The notes under the pieces were generated by a model, which was given only the letters and a program-made list of their open reading frames with translations, ran no database searches and was not told the DNA's origin. A stretch of 17,816 bases of DNA from Nitrososphaerota archaeon (GTDB lineage: Archaea; Iainarchaeota; Iainarchaeia; Iainarchaeales; VGJJ01): contig JAGVNS010000161.1 in assembly GCA_020053155.1 (NCBI GenBank), positions 1 to 17,816 on the forward strand, written 5' to 3'. The translations under genes and the position numbers were made by a program. Below are positions 13,656 to 17,816 of the stretch, piece by piece (position 1 is the stretch's first letter; the number at the start of each line of letters is the position of its first letter).

Positions 13656-14908
13656 CGCACGTTCAACAAAATTCCTTTTCATCCATCCAAAAAGAATTTC
13701 CTATTCTTTCGCGCAAGATTGGGAAGCACTCCCTGGTATATTTGGACAACGCAGCCACCACTCAAAAGCCACTGACTGTATTGAAAGCCATGGATGCCTA
13801 TTACCGCTTGCACAACGCCAATGTTCACCGGGGCATTTACCGGTTGGCGGAAGAAGCCACGCTCGCGTATGAATTAGCTCACCAAAAGACAGCGGATTTC
13901 ATTCACGCGCAATCCATGCGCGAAATCATTTTTACGCGCGGCACCACGGACTCGCTGAACATGCTTGCGCGCATGCTTTCTTCTTCCGTGGAAAAAGGGG
14001 ATGAAATTGTTGTCTCGCAGATTGAGCATCATTCCAATCTCATTCCTTGGCAGCAGCTGGCCAACGCCCAAAAAGCCGCGTTGAAATTTATTCCCCTCGA
14101 TAAAAAATCAGGCATGCTGGATTTGTCGCGTATCGATAAAATAATCACTTCCAAAACAAAAATTGTTTCTATCCCGCATGTTTCAAACGTTTTAGGAACG
14201 ATTGTTCCCATCAAAGAAATTGCTCGCCGCGCACATAAAGTAGGCGCCGTGGTGAGTGTGGATGCCGCGCAGAGTGTTCCCCATATGCCCGTGAACGTTC
14301 GTTCGTTGGAGTGCGATTTTTTCTCTTTTTCCGGTCACAAAATGTATGGTCCCACAGGCATTGGTGTGCTGTGGGGAAAGGAATCCCTGTTGAACCATCT
14401 GGAACCTGTTTCCTTTGGTGGTGAAATGGTGCGCGAAGTGTATTATGACCGCGCTACCTGGAACGATTTACCTTGGAAGTTTGAAGCCGGAACTCCCCCC
14501 ATTGCGGAAGGTGTTGGTTTGAGCGCTGCAATTGATTTTTTGCAGAAGCAAGGAATGGAAAAAGTTCGTGCGCACGAAAAAGAACTCGTAAAATATGCGT
14601 ATGACAAGTTATTTGCTCTCAAAAACATTTCCATTTATGGCCCAGAGCCAAAATTTCGTTCGGGCGTGATAACATTCAATGCAACGCCCGTTCACCCACA
14701 CGATTTAGCCTCGCTGCTGAACGAAAAGGGGATTGCCATCCGTGCAGGCCATCATTGCGCCATGCCCCTGGCAACCCTTCTAAACATCTCCGCCTCCGCA
14801 CGTGCGAGTTTTGGAATATACAATACCCAACAAGAAGTTGATTTGTTGGTTGAAAGCATCAAAAAAGCCCAGTCTATCTTTTCGGGCGGGAAAAGGGCCG
14901 TTGTATGA
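13652..14908 (+). CDS. sufS: SufS-type cysteine desulfurase
   Basis: This PLP enzyme of 418 residues takes sulfur from cysteine, leaving alanine and a cysteine persulfide. Landmarks are YLDNAATTQKP (30-40), NANVHRG (56-62), EHHSNLIPW (125-133) with the histidine that stacks on PLP, D204 in SVDAAQS, and the PLP lysine K230 in FSFSGHKMYGPTG. The catalytic C369 lies in RAGHHCAMPL, the short-loop form of the group II (SufS/CsdA) enzymes. ATGA overlaps link it to sufD upstream and sufU downstream, so the sulfur donor and acceptor are translated together. Confidence 0.95.
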   Translation: MTHVQQNSFSSIQKEFPILSRKIGKHSLVYLDNAATTQKPLTVLKAMDAYYRLHNANVHRGIYRLAEEATLAYELAHQKTADFIHAQSMREIIFTRGTTDSLNMLARMLSSSVEKGDEIVVSQIEHHSNLIPWQQLANAQKAALKFIPLDKKSGMLDLSRIDKIITSKTKIVSIPHVSNVLGTIVPIKEIARRAHKVGAVVSVDAAQSVPHMPVNVRSLECDFFSFSGHKMYGPTGIGVLWGKESLLNHLEPVSFGGEMVREVYYDRATWNDLPWKFEAGTPPIAEGVGLSAAIDFLQKQGMEKVRAHEKELVKYAYDKLFALKNISIYGPEPKFRSGVITFNATPVHPHDLASLLNEKGIAIRAGHHCAMPLATLLNISASARASFGIYNTQQEVDLLVESIKKAQSIFSGGKRAVV

Positions 14909-15333
14909 CTAAATTGGAGGCCCCTGAAAAGAGTTTTGCGGGAGAAGGGATGTACCGTGAGCACATATTGGACCATTATCAGCATCCCCGAAATTTTGGG
15001 GAATGGAAAACCTGTTCGGTACAGCACACGGAATTGAATCCCGTATGCGGAGACCAATTATCGTTTCAATTGAATGTGGACGAAAAAGGGAAAGTGATGG
15101 ACGTTCATTTCAATGGTCAAGGGTGCGCCATTTCCATTGCTTCCGCTTCCCTCCTTTCCGATGAAATCAAAGGAAAGACGATGGTCCAGATTCAAAAACT
15201 GGATAAGAATGGGATACAGGCCCTCCTGGGAATAACGCTGGGCCCCGCCCGCTTGAAGTGCGCCATGCTTTCCCTGGATATTGTCAAAAATGCCTGTCTG
15301 ATTTACCAAAAATACGGGAAGGGAGGGAAATGA
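14905..15333 (+). CDS. sufU: SufU/IscU-type sulfur acceptor or scaffold
   Basis: A 142-residue member of the IscU/SufU family. The three conserved cysteines are C48 in NPVCGD (with D50), C74 in GQGCAIS and C119 in RLKCAMLSL. In SufU these hold zinc and receive sulfur from SufS; in IscU they hold a nascent Fe-S cluster. The RLKC-A-x-L-S ending and its place after sufS favour SufU. The start overlaps the sufS stop as ATGA; an inner ATG at residue 16 (MYREHILDHYQHP) would trim a tail that does not look conserved. SufC follows three bases after the stop. Confidence 0.9.
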   Translation: MTKLEAPEKSFAGEGMYREHILDHYQHPRNFGEWKTCSVQHTELNPVCGDQLSFQLNVDEKGKVMDVHFNGQGCAISIASASLLSDEIKGKTMVQIQKLDKNGIQALLGITLGPARLKCAMLSLDIVKNACLIYQKYGKGGK

Positions 15334-15336
15334 CAT

Positions 15337-16089
15337 ATGTCTGATTTGGAAATACGGAATTTGCACGTTGCAATAGGGGACAAAACCATCTTGTTTGGAA
15401 TCAATTTGGACATGAATGAAGGGGAAATAGTCGCGTTAATGGGTCCGAATGGTTCGGGGAAATCAACCCTTGCGTATGTGCTGGCGGGCCACCCTAAATA
15501 CAAAGTAACAAATGGAACGATTACTTTTCATGGAACAAACGTCCTTTCCCTCAAACCGCACGAGCGTTCTAAACTTGGATTGTTTCTGTCCTTTCAATAC
15601 CCGGCCGAAATTTCAGGAGTAACCGTGTCGAACTTTTTGCGCACGGCCTTAAACGCACGTTTAACAGTACCTATCAAAATTTCCGATTTTATCGCCAAAC
15701 TCAAAGAGAAAGCCGCGCTGCTAAAAATGGATTCCGCCCTCGTGAATCGGTACCTGAATGAAGGATTTTCGGGTGGGGAAAAGAAAAAGTGTGAAATTTT
15801 GCAGCTTGCCGTTCTTGAACCCAAAATTGCCATCCTGGATGAAACTGATTCGGGAACCGATGTAGATGCACTGAAGATTTTAGGGGAAGGAATCACTCAA
15901 ATTTCTCAACAAAATAAAATGGGAATTTTGCTCATTACCCATTACAACCGAATTTTGCACTATGTCAAACCCTCCCGCGTTCATGTGATGGTGAATGGCC
16001 GCATCGTCAAATCGGGCGGGTTTGAATTGGCCGAGTTTATTGAAAAAAATGGATTTGATTCGCTTAAAGTTGAGGTGAAAAAAGAATGA
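15337..16089 (+). CDS. sufC: SufC ATPase of the SufBCD complex
   Basis: SufC, 250 residues, is an ABC-type ATPase that drives the SufB-SufD scaffold; it is cytosolic and not a transporter. Walker A is GPNGSGKS (36-43), the Q-loop is FQYPAEISGV (Q87), the signature is FSGGEKKK (144-151), Walker B is AILDETDSGTD (165-175) and the switch histidine is H202 in ITHY. The Q-loop PAEISGV and DETDSGTD are SufC hallmarks. Unlike many archaeal clusters, it lies after sufS and sufU instead of next to sufB. Its stop overlaps the next start (ATGA). Confidence 0.96.
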   Translation: MSDLEIRNLHVAIGDKTILFGINLDMNEGEIVALMGPNGSGKSTLAYVLAGHPKYKVTNGTITFHGTNVLSLKPHERSKLGLFLSFQYPAEISGVTVSNFLRTALNARLTVPIKISDFIAKLKEKAALLKMDSALVNRYLNEGFSGGEKKKCEILQLAVLEPKIAILDETDSGTDVDALKILGEGITQISQQNKMGILLITHYNRILHYVKPSRVHVMVNGRIVKSGGFELAEFIEKNGFDSLKVEVKKE

Positions 16090-16427
16090 ATGAACCAAAC
16101 AATTTTTCCATCAGAAATGCGAATTCCCAACTTCCCTTACTCACCGAGGTGCAAATCAAAGAAGCGTTGAAGCAGGTGGAAGACCCGGAACTACACATCG
16201 ACATTGTTACGTTAGAATTGGTGTATGGAATCAAAATTGATGGGGGGGTGGTGCACGTTACGATGACTCTCACGAGTCCGGGTTGCCCCTTTGGTCCCAT
16301 GCTGGTGGAGATGGTAAAATCCTCCGTCAAAAAAATTCAGGGAGTAGAGCGTGTAGATGTGCAGGTCACATTTGAACCCCTCTGGCAGCCCTCGGATGAT
16401 TTGAAAGCCATGATGGGCCTGCTCTAA
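16086..16427 (+). CDS. DUF59/MIP18-family Fe-S maturation protein (SufT-like)
   Basis: A 113-residue protein with a DUF59 domain from about residue 20 onwards. The conserved acidic turn VEDPELHIDI (31-40) and the cysteine C67 in TLTSPGCPFGPML are the family's key features. Members such as SufT and the eukaryotic MIP18 help deliver clusters to target proteins. It overlaps the sufC stop by four bases, so it is the last gene of the operon and is likely dosed with SufC. It lacks an ATPase domain, so it is not the Mrp/ApbC fusion form. The stop lies six bases from the convergent exchanger gene, so transcripts may overlap. Confidence 0.9.
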   Translation: MNEPNNFSIRNANSQLPLLTEVQIKEALKQVEDPELHIDIVTLELVYGIKIDGGVVHVTMTLTSPGCPFGPMLVEMVKSSVKKIQGVERVDVQVTFEPLWQPSDDLKAMMGLL

Positions 16428-16433
16428 CGATTT

Positions 16434-17366
16434 CTACTTAATGAAATTCACGGCCACCTGCATGAAAATGAATACCACGTACATGCTCAAGAAAATGACT
16501 CCCTGTGCGCGCCCGATCTCTTCGTGTTTGATGAAGTGATATACGAGCATTGAATTGGCCATCACGATGAACGCCACCGGCAAAATGAACACCGAAAAAT
16601 CGATCACTTTGGTTGACAAAGCAAAGGCACTCCCCAATACTAACGTGAGGTTGAGCACGCTGCTTCCCAGTATTTCCCCAATCGCCAATGCCACTTCCCC
16701 CTTTCGCACGGCCGTAAAATTGATGATGAGCTCAGGTATGGTGGTGCCAAACGACAAAAGGGTTAGTCCGATGACGGCAGAGGAGATTCCAATTGTTTGT
16801 GCGATGGAAAGGGACGCTTCCACCAGGAATTGGGCGCTTACCACGATCAAGAGCACGCCGATGAGGAATGTTCCAATCACGAGCGGGATGTCCTTGTGCC
16901 TCACCACCTCTTTCTTGGGTGCGGGTATTTTTTCTTTCATGACAAAGAAAACGTAGAACAAAAACACGGCAAGGAGAATCAATCCTTCCGCCGTGTGGGC
17001 GGTGGCGTTGACGAGCAGGATGAGGGGAATCAAACTGATGAGCAGGAGCATTTCCGCGCTATCCACGATGTGCTTTCGCGCTATTTTTATTTTTTTGAAA
17101 ACCGTTGCCACTCCGATGACCAGGCAGATGTTGGCGACCGTACTTCCCAACGCGTCCCCCACTCCCAATTCGGGGTTTCCCTCCAACGCCGAAAGGCTGG
17201 ACACCACTAAATCCGGGAGGGAAACAAACAACGCGACTACTACAAACCCGAATGCCAGTTTGGATATTCCATAATGGTCCGACAATCGGATGCTGGAATC
17301 AATCGTCCACCGGCTTGCTTCCACCAGTATGGCCAGCGCTCCAACAAAAACAACGATGTCCAGCAT
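16434..17366 (-). CDS. CaCA-family Na+(cation)/Ca2+ exchanger
   Basis: A 310-residue membrane protein with about ten hydrophobic segments, two homologous halves and a central charged loop (about 143-160, KEKIPAPKKEVVRHKD). The alpha repeats are present: SLPDLVVSSLSAL with GDALGSTVANI in the first half, and SFGTTIPELIINF with GEILGSSVLNL in the second. At the four positions that match the ion ligands of the archaeal exchanger NCX_Mj (E54, N81, E213, D240 as I recall) this protein has D52, N79, E212 and N239. So it is a CaCA antiporter, but its ion preference may differ. GGGTGG lies upstream of the ATG. It faces the suf operon tail-to-tail. Confidence 0.88.
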   Translation of the reverse strand: MLDIVVFVGALAILVEASRWTIDSSIRLSDHYGISKLAFGFVVVALFVSLPDLVVSSLSALEGNPELGVGDALGSTVANICLVIGVATVFKKIKIARKHIVDSAEMLLLISLIPLILLVNATAHTAEGLILLAVFLFYVFFVMKEKIPAPKKEVVRHKDIPLVIGTFLIGVLLIVVSAQFLVEASLSIAQTIGISSAVIGLTLLSFGTTIPELIINFTAVRKGEVALAIGEILGSSVLNLTLVLGSAFALSTKVIDFSVFILPVAFIVMANSMLVYHFIKHEEIGRAQGVIFLSMYVVFIFMQVAVNFIK

Positions 17367-17478
17367 GTTCGTTCCACCCTAACTATTCCTTTTCACTCAA
17401 TAAAAACCAACAAGAATCGACCGCCCTGCGCATCCGTACGTGTGAGATGAATGGGCGGAACTGCCACGCGAAAAGGGC

Positions 17479-17550
17479 CTAGCAAAACTCGCACTGGTGA
17501 CTTTCTTTTTTGGCTTTCTCTTTCTTTTTGGATTGTTTTTTTCCAGGCAT
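17479..17550 (-). CDS. 23-residue basic peptide with terminal CxxC
   Basis: A short ORF on the minus strand starts MPGKKQSKKKEKAKK and ends HQCEFC. A strong Shine-Dalgarno, GGGGAGGG (17558-17565 on the plus coordinates), lies seven bases before the ATG, which is the main reason to list it. The Lys-rich body and the Cys-x2-Cys end look like a nucleic-acid or metal-binding tag, but this is a guess. It lies 112 bases upstream of the exchanger gene on the same strand. Low-complexity Lys runs arise easily in A-rich DNA, so it may be spurious. Confidence 0.35.
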   Translation of the reverse strand: MPGKKQSKKKEKAKKESHQCEFC

Positions 17551-17582
17551 GTTGAAACCCTCCCCACTTCCTTAACGTCGAA

Positions 17583-17630
17583 TCGTGTGTTTTTAATCCT
17601 TCTCCATATTGGTGTGTACCGTTCACACGA
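17583..17630 (+). promoter_or_regulatory. malic enzyme promoter with inverted repeats
   Basis: A TATA-like TTTTTAAT (17590-17597) would start transcription near 17620. TCGTGTG (17583-17589) and CACACGA (17624-17630) form a perfect 7-base inverted repeat around the box, and GTGTG (17612-17616) pairs with CACAC (17624-17628) at the expected start site. These are candidate operator half-sites. The rest of the 17367-17640 gap holds only the 23-codon ORF. Confidence 0.4.
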
Positions 17631-17640
17631 AGGTAAGACC

Positions 17641-17816
17641 ATGAAAGACTCTCCAACCGGAAAAGAGGAAATGGACATTGGAGAAGAATCCGTTCACTTG
17701 CATGAAAAGTTGGGGGGAAAATTGGGAACATACAGTAAAGTGCCCGTGAAAACCGCGCACGATTTGTCGCTTATCTACACTCCGGGCATTACACGAGTAA
17801 GTTTGGAAACTTCCAA
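17641..17816 (+). CDS. malic enzyme, N-terminal fragment (cut by window end)
   Basis: The first 58 codons of a gene run off the window. After a hydrophilic start (MKDSPTGKEEMDIGEES) the sequence reads LHEKLGGKLGTYSKVPV, then HDLSLIYTPGITRV, the entry signature of malic enzymes in which the tyrosine of YTPG is catalytic. Such enzymes decarboxylate malate to pyruvate with NAD(P). AGGT lies nine bases before the ATG; an inner ATG at 17671 is possible. The gene continues to the right, so domains and cofactor cannot be judged. Confidence 0.8.
   Translation, partial: MKDSPTGKEEMDIGEESVHLHEKLGGKLGTYSKVPVKTAHDLSLIYTPGITRVSLETS

Noticed and set aside
17393..17731. Minus-strand ORFs of 93 and 112 codons across the malic enzyme start
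   Set aside because: They overlap the malic enzyme coding start and promoter, and their sequence has no recognisable features; the short SD-led ORF in another frame is the better candidate.
1..17816. CRISPR array, transposase, phage or toxin-antitoxin genes
   Set aside because: No regularly spaced direct repeats, no transposase or integrase motifs, and no toxin-antitoxin pair were visible on either strand.

Overview
The window looks archaeal. Several genes have TTTATA-like boxes about 24-30 bases upstream of a start codon with almost no leader, and coding density is high. The SUF genes, a M42 aminopeptidase, a RadA/KaiC-type ATPase and a CaCA exchanger are all common in archaea. Class II LysRS, small gene sizes and terse intergenic gaps would fit a DPANN-type or other small-genome euryarchaeal lineage, but I cannot assign a taxon from this sequence alone.

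Layout: (1) 1-2850, minus strand: a single-domain KaiC-like ATPase, class II lysyl-tRNA synthetase, and a kinase-like ORF whose C-lobe is missing and whose tail runs into three GC-rich hairpins at the window edge. (2) 2976-5260, plus strand: three thioredoxin-fold proteins (membrane-anchored DsbA-like with CPFC, lipoprotein with CPHC, cytosolic glutaredoxin with CPYC), with a GNAT acetyltransferase between the last two. (3) 5293-6210, plus strand: an AT-richer orphan gene with a leaderless promoter. (4) 6213-6440: a GC-rich, hairpin-packed intergenic region ending in a two-way terminator; the best candidate here for an unannotated structured RNA. (5) 6444-8724, minus strand: M42 aminopeptidase and a class III aminotransferase resembling lysine 6-aminotransferase. 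A short, apparently frameshifted gene diverges from the same TATA box. (6) 9042-10499, minus strand: an aldehyde dehydrogenase that could oxidise the semialdehyde made by the aminotransferase. (7) 10607-16427, plus strand: a seven-gene cluster padR-sufB-sufD-sufS-sufU-sufC-sufT(DUF59), several genes joined by ATGA overlaps. (8) 16434-17366, minus strand: a CaCA-family exchanger, preceded by a 23-codon ORF with a strong Shine-Dalgarno. (9) 17641-end: the start of a malic enzyme gene.

The central system is the SUF operon: SufS (cysteine desulfurase) and SufU (sulfur acceptor or scaffold) feed the SufBCD scaffold, with a DUF59 protein for later maturation. The operon starts with a PadR-family regulator that carries a C-terminal Cys-x2-Cys-x-His-x2-His cluster, and its promoter has a palindrome around the TATA box. 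This suggests a self-contained Fe-S or metal-sensing control loop, the most interesting hypothesis in the window. All functions are read by eye from motifs; no database search was run.
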